A stretch of DNA of 64,000 nt from Loripinus fragilis (GCA_964019695.1 OZ026516.1:80617018-80681017), one strand, 5' to 3'; positions 38,115-53,100 are shown, counted from the stretch's first letter. The notes: generated by a model from the sequence alone, not told the origin. A program made the numbers and translations.

Positions 38115-41100
38115 CTGAAAAAGATGAAAATAATTAAAACTTAACCCTTAATGCACAAATCGCAACAAAAGTCTTCTGCTATTCTCGTCAGGAAGTGTCT
38201 AAGAAGCCTATATAGCAAACAGTGTGGACCCAGATCAGACTGCTCCTATAGGAGCAGGGTCCACGCTGTTTTGGGTCCAGGCTTTTTGCTTCTATACATA
38301 ATTCATCAGTAATGCTAGGCAATTATTTGCAGCAGACAACATTTTCAGATTCATTTTTTTTCTTGGCGCTTTAAGGGTTAAACGTTTTTCATTCTGGATA
38401 CTAGTAAACAGGCACTTTGGCAAACAGTGAAGACCCAGATGAAATACAGCATAAGGTGGCATATTATCAGGGCCTTCACTCTTTCCTAAGATAAAAACAA
38501 TCTACAATCTTCAGGGACAGAAATACATCATTTTATCAAAATAAGTTAGAAAGCCTCCATGTGAGCTAAAACAAATTTTTGTGTATTAACAACAACAGAA
38601 TCTAGGGAAAATTTGGTGCCACTATATATGCATTTAAGCCCCCCAGTAGCTTAGGCTGCTGTCCGTCCTAAGGCGGTGGTTCTGTTGTTGTTGATTTATT
38701 GTTTTATGTACCTCCCATTGTTTGTGGGGGTTCTGTGTTGGTCTTTGTTTTGGTATGAATTACTTTATGTCCTTTCTAGCTTTGCAATCATCTTGACGAG
38801 GAAGAGAGAGCTTGTTGCTTTGCTTTTATTGTCTTCTGGATGTCTTGTTTCTGTAAATGTCCTGTAGCTCGTGATTGTGGTATTTCCTGATCATACTCAC
38901 TTACTTTTTGACTGGCAACCACTTAAAATATAAAATGGACAATTCCATATTCATTGTATAAATATGTTTAGGATAATCCATCAGAACAGGAATATATAAA
39001 ATCTATAGCAGACATGATTATTTTTAAGAGATAGGGCTTGAAAGTTAATGTGAATCTATTGCTGGCTGGCAGATGATTCTCATGAAATGCCAAATATTCT
39101 TTTATCTGAATAGCATATATTGTAGACCCTGATGAGCTACTGCATCTTGTGGCATCTCATCTGTATCTACAATGTCAGTGCATTTGTTAACAGCAAACCT
39201 TGTTTACAGTGAAGACCTTGATAAGAAGCTACATTCTAATGCACTTGCTTTTGTAACCTGACGTCTGATTGCATAACGCCAACAATTTGCAACAGTATAA
39301 CATGTGATATGCTGTCAAAATGGGAGCGCAGTGGTAGAGTGCTTGACTCTAGACCGAAGGGCCGCAGGTTCAAGCCTCACAGGCATCACTGTGCTGTGTC
39401 CTTCAGCAAGAACATAAATCCTAGCTTAGTACTGGTTCAATCCAGGAAGACTCGTCCCTTTATAACTGAAAGATTAGTGATGGGATGTAAAGAATCAAAT
39501 CAAACAAACAATTATGCTGTCAAAAATAGTTTGACGTCAATAATTATGTCATATTTCATTTGATGATGTGCTACTTTATGCAGCTAACAACAATCAGATT
39601 TGAGACGAAACTGCAAAAGTGCATTAGAATGAGGATAACCATATTCAAATATTTTTTTAGGGATGTATGTTGTCAGAAATGTGTTCAGAAATCATGTTTT
39701 ACAGCTCTGCAAGTGTGTCACCGTAAAACAAAATTTCCGACAGGGATGAGAACAGTCAGCCATTCTCAATCAGGAAAATATGTCGGTTGACTCCAAAATG
39801 GAGAAAGCAATTTTTAAATCACTTATTAAAGGTTTAAAATCACAAAAATATCAATAGAAACCAGTCAGTTTATGCTTAATTTATATCTAAAATTGAGTTT
39901 AACTTCATTCAAAAATAAATTTCAGCAAAAGCAACTGGCATTATATAAATCATATGCCAGTGCTCAATCAGGAAATCCTGGTCAATCCTGAACATTCTTA
40001 TGCCTGTTCCGACCAAATGAAATACTGTTATCTCCTAATTCTACAAAATCCCATCTTATTCTTAAATGTTTGTCAATGTGCTATTCCAGTCAAGAAATGG
40101 TGTAACAAAAAAAACAAAAATCAATCTCTTACTTTTAAGGTCTTGAGGAGTGGGTGGGGTATCGATGACTTTCTGTAGGGCTGTAATCCATCTCTCCATA
40201 TCATCATTATTATCAGCAGCTAATTCAAACTTTCTACCCGGTGTTTCAAGTATGAATGGACAAAGAGTTTTTGAGTTATGACCCTCATCTGCAATACCGA
40301 CAGAATACTTTGCGTCTCTGTGACCAATGAAAATCTCCCCTTTGGGATTGGCTGCCTGCAAAAATAAAGAGCTTTGTTGTGAGTCATGATAGGCTGATGA
40401 GAGTACATTCTGACTGTTGGGGTACTTTTGCACACCAGGTAAGGATATCTGAGATTTTACCTGACGTGAGATATTCTTATATCACCATTGTTATACACTC
40501 CCCAGGCCTTTCGTTAAGCTTGCGTACAAGAAAAATAATTTTCTTATTTCTCCTACAAAACATATGTTGTGGGTACTCAAAAGAACCGTCTCGATAAGAC
40601 GGTTCTTTTGAGCACACAAAACATATGCTAAAAACTATAGGTAAGAAAATATTTACAATTTTACGACGAAATAAATTGTTTATTTAAACCTTTGACTCCC
40701 TGGATATAATGTGTGTTGTCTTTACATTGTCATTGTTATGTCAAGTGATGTCATCAAGTTATGTCACATCTCAGCATATTCAGGAACTTCTACCAACTTA
40801 TTTTAAAATAAAAATTCAGAATCGAAAGGTTAGCAAGAAAAAGAATCCTTTATTTTTGTGAGGGGGGTATAGAAAAATCTCTCCTTCCCTATCAACATTT
40901 GTTATCACTTGACAAGCCTCCTGATGCCAAACGGTGATCCTAAGGATGAAATTTACAATCAGCCTCTCACACTCCATGATAAATTCTTACAATATTTCAA
41001 AATAAGAAAGGGTAAACTGGCCATTCTGCACAGTTACTGGTCTTTCTGTTACTCTTAAAAACATGTATAATAGAACATTTTGCTCTCTGTAAAGGCTGTA

Positions 41101-44100
41101 ACTTTAATATTCATATCTGGGCGTGGTTCGGCTATTTCATATGCTAAACAAGAGAATTCAGGTTCTATTTATAATTTGGTGAAGAATTAATAAGTTGTTA
41201 GGGCCGCGCAAACATGCTTGCATTTCATGAAAATCCAAACTGTATACACACTGAACTCACATTTATTAACCCTTAAAGCGCATAATCACAAACAAAATGT
41301 ATGTTTTTTTTGTTGTCCAATAAAATATTTGAAGCCTAAAAACAAACAGGAGCAGTCTGATTTGGGTCCACAATGTTTGCCTCTATGCTTATGTTAAATA
41401 GACATTTTCAGATGCAGTTATTTTGCTGACTAAACAATGTGTTTTGCATCTAAACTGATGTAATGGCGCAAGATGATACAGTTACTTTTGAATAAAACCA
41501 TGCCTCATTTTCAGCTTTTACCTATGTCTAAGGTAGACCAGTCCTTAATACGCATTCATGAGGTGCCGCTTTTACAGTAACCAAAAAGTCCTATTATAGC
41601 AGAGCCAAAGGTTTTTAAAACCTGTAAAGCATAAATCAGGACTGGGGCAGGCAACAAATTGTGTTAAATCTTTCTGGATTTTCAGGGAAATTATGACCCT
41701 ATAGCAAATGGGAATTATCTTCTGGCAGACAATTAATATAGAATATCAAGTCTTATTTTGCTTTTTAAAGTATGGACAAAATTTGAAAATGTCCCCAGCT
41801 GCAATGTTTAGAAGCATTTTATGAGTGAACAATTCAACATTCACATAATTCATAAACCCAGATAACATTTGATGGCACACTTGGATGTTTGTTATGGGCT
41901 ATTTACACTGAAATGTCATCTGTATATTCATGGTTTGAAATATCACACAATAGTAAATTTTATTTAGCAGTTCACTTCTAAATAATTCCCAAAATGTTCC
42001 AAAATGCTGCATGTTTTTTCCAATTCAAACCAGGGGCCTTTTCCCAAAATGGTTGGAAAAGGCCCTGTAAAAATCTTTGTCAGACACTCATTTGATCTAA
42101 TTGAAGGATATTGGGGGTGTGAAAAGCATGTGGTCATGCTTGGTTGCTTACGTAAAGCACTTTTAAGAGAGGAGGGTGTGATACATAAGCAACCAAGCAT
42201 GACCGAATTCTTTTCACACTCCCAATGTCCTTCAATTAGATCAAATGACCGACTGACAAAGATTTTAATTCAATGAATCTCATCGAAGCATATCGGGCCG
42301 AGAACTTTTTGATCACACCTAGTAACCCAAGTTGAGACATGGGTTCACCACTTTGACCCAGTCAAAAATGCAAAGCAAACAATGGAAGCACCCTGGCTCA
42401 CCCTCTCCTAAGAAATTTAAGAGGGTTCATTCAGCATGGAAGGTGATGGCCTTAATCTTTTTGGATAGTCAAGGGGTGATCATGATAGATTATCTTGAGC
42501 AAGGTCGCATGATAAACAGTGCATATTTTGCAGGTGTATTGAGGCAGCTACGCCAGGAAATTGCAAGAAAGAGGCGTGGAAAACTGACTCACGCTGTTCT
42601 GCTCTTGCAGTACAAAGCCCCTGCCCACACGTCACAAGTTGCCATGACTGCTACAACTGAAAGTGGATTTGAAATCCTTCCTCATCCCCCATTATAGCCC
42701 ATATTCTCCAGATATGGCTCCTTCTGACTTCCATCTGTTCCCAAAGCTGAAATCTCATCTTTGTGACACACAGTATGAAAGCAATGAATGCGCCATAGAT
42801 GCAGTAAACGAGAACTGGGAGGACCAGGAAAAGGTCTTCTATTTTGAAGGGATAAGAAAGCTTGAACAGAGATGGGCTAAGTGCATTGCCTTGAAGGGAG
42901 ATTATATTGAAAAGTAATGGTCAAAATTTTCATTCCCTGGAAGCCTGAAGTACAATGGGCCAAGAACTTTTTGATCATCCCTTGTATAGTTAGAGGACAT
43001 ATCAAGGTAAAAGCATCAAAGAAGGGAAATATTTGAAAGTTTATCTTTTATTTGCAAATGATTGATAAAAAATCAGTGCACATCAGATACAGTTGTGCCA
43101 ATAGTGACTTTTGAAGAAGTTCTCTATTAGTACCTCTAATTTAAAAGACCTGTTTCATGTTTATTTGAACCTATGTTAATTTCACTTTCTGCGGTTGCAT
43201 ATAGATAAAACAAACCCATTTTGCTTTCTCATAAATAATGGGCCTGTCCCTGGTATGGCCAAATAGACAAAATGGCTATTTAAAGCTTAACCATGCCCAC
43301 TCCCCTTTATATGATTTTAAGAGCTAAAACGTGTGTATGTTTCATGAAAATGTGTATTTAAGTGTGCAATTTCTTTTAAGCTTAGAGGAAAAGTCAGTCC
43401 ATTATTCAAATGAAAAACAGGTTCTGTGCGCCTGTTTTTGCTTGACAACTGGGCTTAATAAGTTCTACCACACAAGTGGCCAAATGAGTATTCTATGTAT
43501 AAAATGTGTCATGGAAGAATTGTGAAAAACAAATTCTCAAAAAATCTCATTGAGACGGTTCTTTTGAGCACCCAAAACACATGTTTAAATTGATGGATAA
43601 GGAAATAATGGCAATTTACGCTGAAAAACTTTGCTTAACTGGACATATTGGTTGAGAACTTACCAGAACATCTGGGAAATACATGAACTTTCTTCTGTCT
43701 AATGTAAACCATCTTTCTCTGTAGGGTTCTTGATTAGGCCCCTTCTTTTTCAACAGCCCTTCACACAGAAAATCTGATGTTAACTCTTTTGAAAGCTGAA
43801 ATTTATTGGCAAACAAAATTAATGGCTTAATTATTAATGTGACAATCTTCAGATATCACTTTGAACTGAACCAAAGGCATTCATCCTTACATGGACATCA
43901 GAAAATGAAATGTGTTTTTTTTAAATATTTACACTTTCAATTTAGCCCCTTACAGTAACCTTGTTTCAAAAGATGCATACATTATCTCATAAACGATATC
44001 AATATGTGATGAAAGATGCAATCATTTTCTAATATTTACATTTCCACTGGAAGTCTTTAAAATATGCCTTTAAATTTGAGATGATGTTAATACCTTCATA

Positions 44101-47100
44101 AAGGATCTACAAAGCCATGTACACATATGGGCTATTTGGGTGAATCAAAGTCAACACTATCCAATAACATTAGTTGTTTACATGCTGTTGAACACAGTAA
44201 CACTATGATGTTAAGTGCGGACATTTGGCATTTTGGCTATTCCATAACCTCAATTATGTCCAATTTCATTCAAAATATCCGGAAACCAGCCAAGTTAGGT
44301 GAAAATTGAAACTTGACTGTAAATATAAGTAACAAATTCAATTTTGGTCTGTTTGTGGAATATGAACACTTCTGAAGGCTCTCTAAGAAATTAATTAGGA
44401 TCCCTTTGGATGCCACTTACTTTGCAAGGGACCTAAAGTGTTCATGATTCCATGAACAGACCAACAATTGAATTTGTTAAGAAAAAATTCTCATGAACAT
44501 TCTCTCACAAGGGTTTTCTCATGAAAAGTGTAAATATATGAGAAGAAAAAAATTAAGTCATGACATGAGATTTCCAACAATGTGGTATGTGCGACCAGCA
44601 AAGCCTCAGAACAGCCTGCGCATATGCGCAGTCTGATCAGAGCCTTTGCTAGTCACTTGAATGTTCTATGACTGTTGAGCTACTGACTGAACAATATTTG
44701 GAGTTTCTAAGCTTAAAAGGAGATTCACAAGCTCGTCTGAGTCTACACTTGTCAAAATACCACATTGTTTGAAATTACATGTCGCGGCTCAAATATCATT
44801 TCTCAAAGGTTCATCAAAGTAATGAACACCAAAAGCAGAGTTCAAAGCTAATATAATACCCTTCGGGTGTCATTCACTTTGAACATAGCCCATGGCATCC
44901 ATAATTTCACGAACATTCAAGTAATTTTGTTTGATTTGTTTCTTTACGTCCACTCAACAATCTTTCAGTTATGCGGGACGGTTCTTCCTGGGTTTAACCA
45001 GTACTAAGCTAGGATAAATGTGTCTTGCTCAAGGACCACAACGCAGTGACGCCGGTGAGGCTCGAACCCGCTACCCTTCGGTCTCGAGTCAAGCACTCTA
45101 CCACTGAGCCACTGCGCTCCCATGCCTTCAAGTAATGGAATTCAATTCCAGAATATAGGTTCTTACATGAGGTTTTGTGTATTCATAAATTTATTAAACA
45201 AGTAGAGGAAAAGAGATAAAATGATAGTCTTGCTGAGCATTTTATTGCTTTTATGTGATGAAATAAAGAAATTCAATAAGACAGGGGCACAAATGTTAAT
45301 TTCTTTGTATCATATGAGCCATGGCATGAGATTTCCAACAATGTGGTTTGTGCGACCAGCAAAGGCTCAGACCAGCCTGCGTATATCCGCAGTCTGATTA
45401 GAGCCTTTGCTAGTCGTTTAAATATTCTATGAGTGTTAAGCTACTGAGGGACCATCATTAATAATTTTGGAGTTTCTAAACTTAAAAGGGTGCTGTACAG
45501 GCTCGTCTGCGTCTGCACATGTCAAAATGCCACACTGTTGTAAATCACATGTCATGGCTCATTTGAAATTAAAATTACTTTGAAATTGTGTTTCAAGGAC
45601 TAAGCTCCAATATTTTACCTCTATATCATCTCTGTTAGGAAATGCTATTTTTCTTCTTTCTAATTTGGCAGCTCTTATACAGGTGTACCAGTCCACTATT
45701 TCCTAGAAAAACACAAGGTTAAGGTAAACATGGTAGTCCAGTCCACTATTTCCCAGAAAAACACAAGGTTAAGGTAAATATGGTAGTCCAGTCCACTATT
45801 TCCTAGAAAAACACAAGGTTAAGGTAAATATGGTAGTCCAGTCCACTATTTCCTAGAAAAACACAAGGTTAAGGTAAACATGGTAGTCCAGCCCACTATT
45901 TCCTAGAAAAGCACAAGGTTAAGGTAAAACATGGTAGTCAAGCCCACTATTTCCTAGAAAAACACAAGATTTAAGGTAAACATGGTAGTCCAGTCCACTA
46001 TTTCCTAGAAGAACACAAGGTTAAGGTAAACATGGTAGTCCAGTCCACTATTTCCTAGAAAAAACACAAGGTTAAGGTAAACATGGTAGTCCAGCCCACT
46101 ATTTCCTAGAAAAGCACAAGGTTAAGGTAAAAATGGTAGTCCAGTCCATTTTTTCCTAGAAAAACACAAGGTTAAGGTAAACATGGTAGTCCAGCCCACT
46201 ATTTCCTAGAAAAGCACAAGGTTAAGGTAAACATGGTAGTCCAGTCCACTTTTTCCTAGTAAAACACAAGATTACTGTAAAATTATGGGAAACATTCATG
46301 TGATTTTTTTAAAAATTTTGGCCAGTGGTTCAGGAAGAGATGCCATTTAAAGAAAAAGTTTACAGACGACACACGTTGCATGAGGGACGCAGGATTAAGA
46401 CCTATCACAATAGCTCACCTTGTGCCTTCGGCTCAGGTGAGCTAATAACAAGTGATTTTTTTCTCATTTGTTAATAAAATGTTTAAACTTACACGAATGC
46501 AGCTAAAATGTTTACATATGCTTACAAAGCATTTAAAATCAGCTCAAAATCTGAAAATACAATGCATTCCCTTGATAACATACCTTGTTAGAACACAGAT
46601 TTGGATATAACATGGTCATGTTGTGGTTCCCATTTATTTTTACCCAATAGTTTTACAAAGGAATTATAGGAAAATGACCAGGAAATCTCATGGTCATTTT
46701 CCTTTAAGGTCCCTTTAATACACGATTCACTTATAACACAGTCCATTCCTATGGACCCCAAGATTAGCTTTAAAAAGGGTCTACACTGAATTAGAATTGG
46801 CTTAATCAAAGTAATGACTGATAACTCCAACTGGCTTGCTCAGTCCCTAGGATATATGGGCCTCGACTTGAGGAAACATGTCTTCGGGTTTCTGAAAAAG
46901 CGAGACTCAAACCGGTCTCCTCAGTTACAGAGACTAGCTAAAAAATTGAAATTTCGCTTGTAGCAAGTCTAGATATGATATTTTCCAAAAAGCGAATAAT
47001 AAAGGTGCTGATCAGAAAAGGTCCCTGGCCAAAATTGGGAATAATGATCAACTTAACATAAAAATTGGGAGAAATTAACGACATATAACATAATAAGGGT

Positions 47101-50100
47101 AGCAACATATATCCTCAAAATCAAGTTATTTTAGATTGTATTATGCCAAGCATACAACTTAAGCACAAGTGTTTAAGTATCATTCTGATATGGGTCATTG
47201 TTTCTCATAAGTAGTAGTGGCCTCTAAAAAAAAGTTAAAAAAAAAGTAAAAATTATTTTTTACTTTTCTTTATTTGGGAAAAATGGACATGGTATTGGGG
47301 AAAAATTTGGCTTTTATCTTTTGGGAATGGGGCTGAAATTCAGCCCCTAGAGATGGCGGAAAATCCCCTTTCTCACCTGTGAGTTATCACAATACACAAA
47401 TATATTTCTAGTGACTCCATTTTTCATGTAAGTAATCTGTAGACCATTAGGATTACCCAGCTTCTCTGGTACAAATGCAGCATTTATCTCATCTAGTGAT
47501 ATCACATCTTTCGGCTCTTTGGCCTGTGAAAATAAGAATCATACAGTAAAACCTGTGTAAAGCAGCCACTCAACAATAGACAAAACAAAGGTCTTTATGA
47601 CAACTCGTAGCTTAATGAAGGTCAAAAGTATTGCAGAATGGATTCTGCAATACTTTTGACCTGCATCAAGCGATAATCGGTCTTGAAAACCATTTTTGGA
47701 GTTTTTGAGAGTGGCCATTTTACACAGGTTTCACTGTATTTGTCCTAATAAGGTCACACTAGGAGCATGACTTTTTTCAAATTCTATATCCTCTTTTAAA
47801 AACAGTGTAGATTCAGTATATTCGCAAATTTTTAGCGTCACAAATATGTCTTTTAACGCTATTCGCGAAAATAAAATTCTTGCAAAAATTTCCGGATTTA
47901 CAGTATACATTTGGAAATCATGTTTTACAGTTCCGTTCACATGTTGCCGCAAACTAAATTTCCAACCATAAATCAGCGACCTTCCAAAAAGAAATTTTTG
48001 AATACAATTATGTCATAAAAAACTATGAAATCAAAAGTGTTTACAGAGGAAAACTAAGTCCCCAGCCACGACAAGATGAGGATTCTCCCTTTGAGTCTTA
48101 AATGAAGGGGTCAAATTTTAAAATGTGTAAATTAAGCAAAATTTCCATCTCTATGATTGGACAGATATATAAATCGTATGAAAACTATTCCTGTACTGTT
48201 TATATCTATCTGTTTTTTTGTACTTAACTCAATATTTACATTTTCTTACAACACTGATATTCAGTGAGCTTAAAATATAGTTTCCTATTGTTTTGGCTCC
48301 AAGGTTTTGCTATAAAACCAGGCAAAATATATGTTGTTGAAATAAAATAGCTTTTGATTTCTTTTTACTTTACATATGTATCAATTAAACACATATTAAG
48401 ACAAACTTATTTCCCCTCAAAAATGTAAAAAAATGAGGGTCATTAATATTTTTAATTTTTAAAGTATGTTCCCCTTGACCCAGTAAAGCCTTGCAACAGT
48501 TAGCATTTTAACATTTATGAGCAGGATTAATTTTTCATCCTTAGAAGAGTTGAGCATTTTAAGGTTTTATAACTTTGAACCCAGAACCAGTGCAATTTGA
48601 TAAATGATCATCTTATATGACTGAAAAATTATTGTAAGCAACATTACCTCTCTGGGTAAGTTATTTTTCATGTTTTGTTGTCGTCTGCTGACTTTTTTCA
48701 AAATAAACTATTTCAAAAAAATTTCAGGATTACTATCAGAGTGTCAAACAGATTCTGTCTGTCCTGATCTGGGTCCAAACTGTTTGCAAATGTTATCAGT
48801 AGATGACAACAGTTGCCGCTTTCAGGAACACTATCAGAGTATCGAACAGTTTGGATCCAGATCATGAGGCCTAAATGAAATATATGTGTGGTTCCTGTTG
48901 CATACCAACAAAATTTAGGGTAGGTAGGTAGGGAAATTATTAAATTTTGCTATAACATTTAACAAAGAAAATAGTGACAAAATCTGAAAAAAAAACCATT
49001 TTAGGTATTTTTTCTCCAAAGACCATTTTAATGTTTAGGGTAGGGTTAAAAAAATTAGGGTAGGTAGGCAACAGGAACCACTCATATATTTCATTTAAGC
49101 CTGACCGACAGAAAGTCAGTCCTGATTTGTGTCAAACTGTTTGCAAAAGGTATCAACAGTCGATACAAAGAGTGAGTTAGGCCCAAACAGATCAACAATA
49201 ATTGAAGTCTAATGAGGTGATACAAATGGATAGCTTGAGCTAATATGGGCCTCGACGTGAGAAAACCTGTCTTCGGGAGTTTGCGAACAACAAAGGCGCA
49301 GACCAACCTGAGCATACACGCAGTCTGATCAGCGCCTTTGTTATTCGCTTATTGGAAAGTATAATATCTAGACTTGCTTCGAGCAAATTTTCAATTCCTT
49401 AGTTAGTCTCTGTAGCTGAGGAGACGGGTTTGAGTTTCGCTTTTTCGGGAAACCCCGAAGACAAGTTTTGTTGCGTTGAGGCCCATATAGTACCTGATCT
49501 TTGTAATATTTCAAGGTATTATCTTGTGAGCTGATAATAAATCTTCTAGGATGAAACTTTCTGTCTCTCTTTCCTCTCTTCATTAACACTCCCTCTTTCT
49601 TGCCCTTACTGTACTGCACCTGCTTGTCCGGGTAGATGAATTCTTTTCTTTCATACTTCGCTTTTATAAACTGTGTTCGTAATACCCTGTGAAAGCCAAT
49701 AATAAAAACCCTTTATTATTCGGTTATTAGGTCAGTGTCTAGCCACACCCTCAACTGGTCCCTATCTTCGTTAGCTTTACAAGAGCCTGGGACATTGCAT
49801 ACCACATGGTGATACAGTGATCTAATATTTGTTTAATATGCTTAACCCTTAAAGCGCCAAGAAAAAAAATGCATCCGAAAATGTCGTCTGCTGAAGTCAT
49901 CTGCTGAAAATAATTGCCTAGCATTTCTGATGAATTACGTATAGAAGCAAACAGCATGGACCCAGAACAGACTGCTCCTATAGGAGCAGTCTGATCTGGG
50001 TCCACACTGTTTGCCATAGAGGCTTCTTAAACATTTCAGCAGACAAGAAAAGCAGACGACTTTTGTTGCGATTGGCGCATTAAGGGTTAAATTAACCCTT

Positions 50101-53100
50101 TTAACATGTACTAATGGATTCTTCCTTCTGGTTTGAAACAACAAACTTGGGATGGTCCATTGTATAAATAAAGGAGTCACAGGTTATAATTTCAAAATGA
50201 AATTGTATTTCTTTTTCTGATGTTCCTTTTTGTCTCAGAAACAATGTAGACACTGATGAAATTCAAAATTATGCGGAATTTCATCTAGGTCTTCATTGTT
50301 TGCCAAAGTACACATTTAGGACTGGCTAACTGCCAGCAAAAAATGCAGCTGAAAACAATTTCTTGCACAACGGATACAAATATCTGCACATATAGCCTGG
50401 GTTAGAAATTACTGTCTTACCAAGGCTATCACATTTGGCCTGTTCATTGGTTGTATTGGAACTCACACAACAAAGTCGTCGAATGACGCCAATGTTATGT
50501 CAAAGTGATGTCATCATGTAACTTTGCATCCCAGAGCATTAGGGAACATCTGCAAACTTACTTTGAAATAACAAGAGGGCCCTAGGGCACTGGATCACTC
50601 ACCTGAATCCTGGCACATGAGTAGATGATGTATTAATCTGTGGCTAAAGAGATATGATTTAAAGATATTTCTATTTTTAACCAATATGAATGTATGAAAT
50701 ATGAATGTATGAATGTTCTGATCAATCATGAGGTAAATTTCTGTGAAATTCTTTTGAATTTGGACCAGTGGTTCAGGAGATGTCATTTAAAGATATTTCT
50801 TATCTAGTGCTCTCCCAGCCACTTTTTTTTGCAGAGCAAAACCATTTGTACAATTTTGGTAGAGGGCATCATGAGGAACATTTCTGTGAAAATATTTTGC
50901 ATTTTGACCAGTGGTTCAGGAGAAGATGTTGTTTTAAAGATACTTCTCATCTAGAGCTCTGGCAACCCCTTTGTTAGGCAGAGTGGAAGCATTTGAGCAA
51001 TTTTAGTAGAAGGCATCATGAGGAACAATTCTGTGAATTATTTTGAATTTAGACCAGTGGTTCAGGAGGAGATGTTGTTTAAAAGATTTCTTATCTAGAG
51101 CTCTGGTGGCTCTAGTGTTCAGTGGAGCGGAACCATTAATGCAATTTTGGTAGAGGGCATTATTGGGAACATTCACAATTCTGTGAAATTATTTTAAATT
51201 TGGACCAGTGAACCACAAGGAGATGTTGTTTAATGAAAAAGTTTATGCACGCTGGAGGATGGACGCACGCTGGGCGAAGACCGATCACAATAGCTCACCT
51301 TGAGCCAAAGGCTCAGGTGAGCTTAAAAATGCGGTATTAAATGGTGAGCAAGAAAAAGAATTAATTATTTGTCTGAGGGTGTGATAGGTAAATCAGTCCC
51401 TCGGGATCACAGTTTGTCATCACTCAGCAAGCATAGTTATGCCAAATGGTGAGGGGGGATGCAAGGTACGTTAAATTGGTCCCCAGACTACAATGTTATG
51501 TAGTGGTGAAATATTAATCAATAGTAACCTAAGCTTAGGGCACATTCAAGGTTTAGGGACTGCATAAGGGATATGGCCTAGACCACCAAGTTGATACATG
51601 TAGCTTGTGCCATATAAACCTGGCGGTCCATACCCTAGCCTGTGTGCAGTCCATAAACCTTGATAGTGCCCAAAACTTAAGTTTCTATTGCTTTTAGAGC
51701 ATTGAACAACTTGGCGATTAAATTTGGCGCTAATTTATTTCTTAGAAAATAAAGCTTGATATTTCATATGAATCAACAACAGACAATTCACATGAATTAC
51801 AATATCCCTTTTTTTACTGCTTTATTCTTCACTAAACTGAAAACACAATGACACAAGTCTGTCGTCCTAGCAATTAATCAGACCCATAAAGCATGTACAG
51901 TAAAATCTGTGTAAAACGGCCACTTAAAAATAGACCGAACAAAGGTCTTAATAACAAATGGTAGCTTAATGAAGGCCGAAAGCATTGCAGAATGCTCCAA
52001 GTTGCATTCTGAAATACTTTTGACCTGCATTAAGCGATAATTGGCCTTGAAAACCAATTTTCGGTCTTTTTGAGAGTGGCCGTTTTTACATAGGTTTTAC
52101 AGTAGTAAGGTTTCAGATAAATACTTGCCTGGTTCTCACTTCTGTACATGGGTGGGCATCAGCACACTGGTCAATGTAAAAGCACCGGTGGTTGCTACAA
52201 CGAACTGGTGGTGGCTTATTTCGGCACTGGTGGTGGCGTAAAATGGCGGAAAAGGTAAACAAAATCTATACCTGTTGACTTTATGATTTATTTATAAGCT
52301 TGCATTTATTTTATTTGTGATGTCACCAGGCGCACAGACCGTCGGTAAGATAACAGTTTATGGCGCTGCCGTGCAATTGGTGATTTAATTCTTGGTTTGA
52401 ACGGCAAATCCAACACAGTTCTGGAGTTTTGCCGTGACAGGTGCTTTTTTCTAGAGTAACTGCCTAAATTGAGTGAAATCTGCATGTCTAAGCGCAGCTG
52501 TTGTCATATTCCCATGAAATAACATCCAAAAAACGATTACGACTTTGTTTTAATTTTCTTGGTAAACTAGCAAATGTTTTATTGAGGAATTTTTATTACA
52601 ACGCACTGGGAGCATTTTTTGACGCATTGATACAACGCACTGATGGTTGCACAGAATTCCTGTGGTTGCTGGTGCAGACTCACCACAGCATTCGCTGTTT
52701 ACATAAACGTTGCAAAAATTGCCATTTCAACCAGCACATGATATTTCGATACTGTATAGAAGGCTCAGGCGAGCCTGTGCAAACGTGCATACTCCCAAGA
52801 GACTTTGCTGCCAGCACAAGAGATCTTGATATTTATTACATTGTCCATTGACTGCCTGCGCAAATGTGCAGACTCACCAGAGTATTCGCTGCTGGCGTGA
52901 ATAGCACACAATTCGCCATTTAAGGCACCACAAGAGATTTTGTACAGTGACGAAGGCTAAGGTAAGCCTGTGCAAATGTGCAGACTCGCCAGATCCTTCG
53001 CTGCTCGCACAAAATGGCATTCAATCGCCATTTGAGTCACCACATGAGAATTTTAAACTGTGACGAAGGCTCAGACTAGACCAAGCAAATGTGGTTAAAG

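Noticed and set aside
41964..42276. Overlapping frames on both strands with similar peptides
   Set aside because: Both read the arms of the hairpin at 42069-42266.
52501..52851. 116-codon open frame
   Set aside because: It lies wholly inside the inverted-repeat element, continues across repeat borders and matches no domain.
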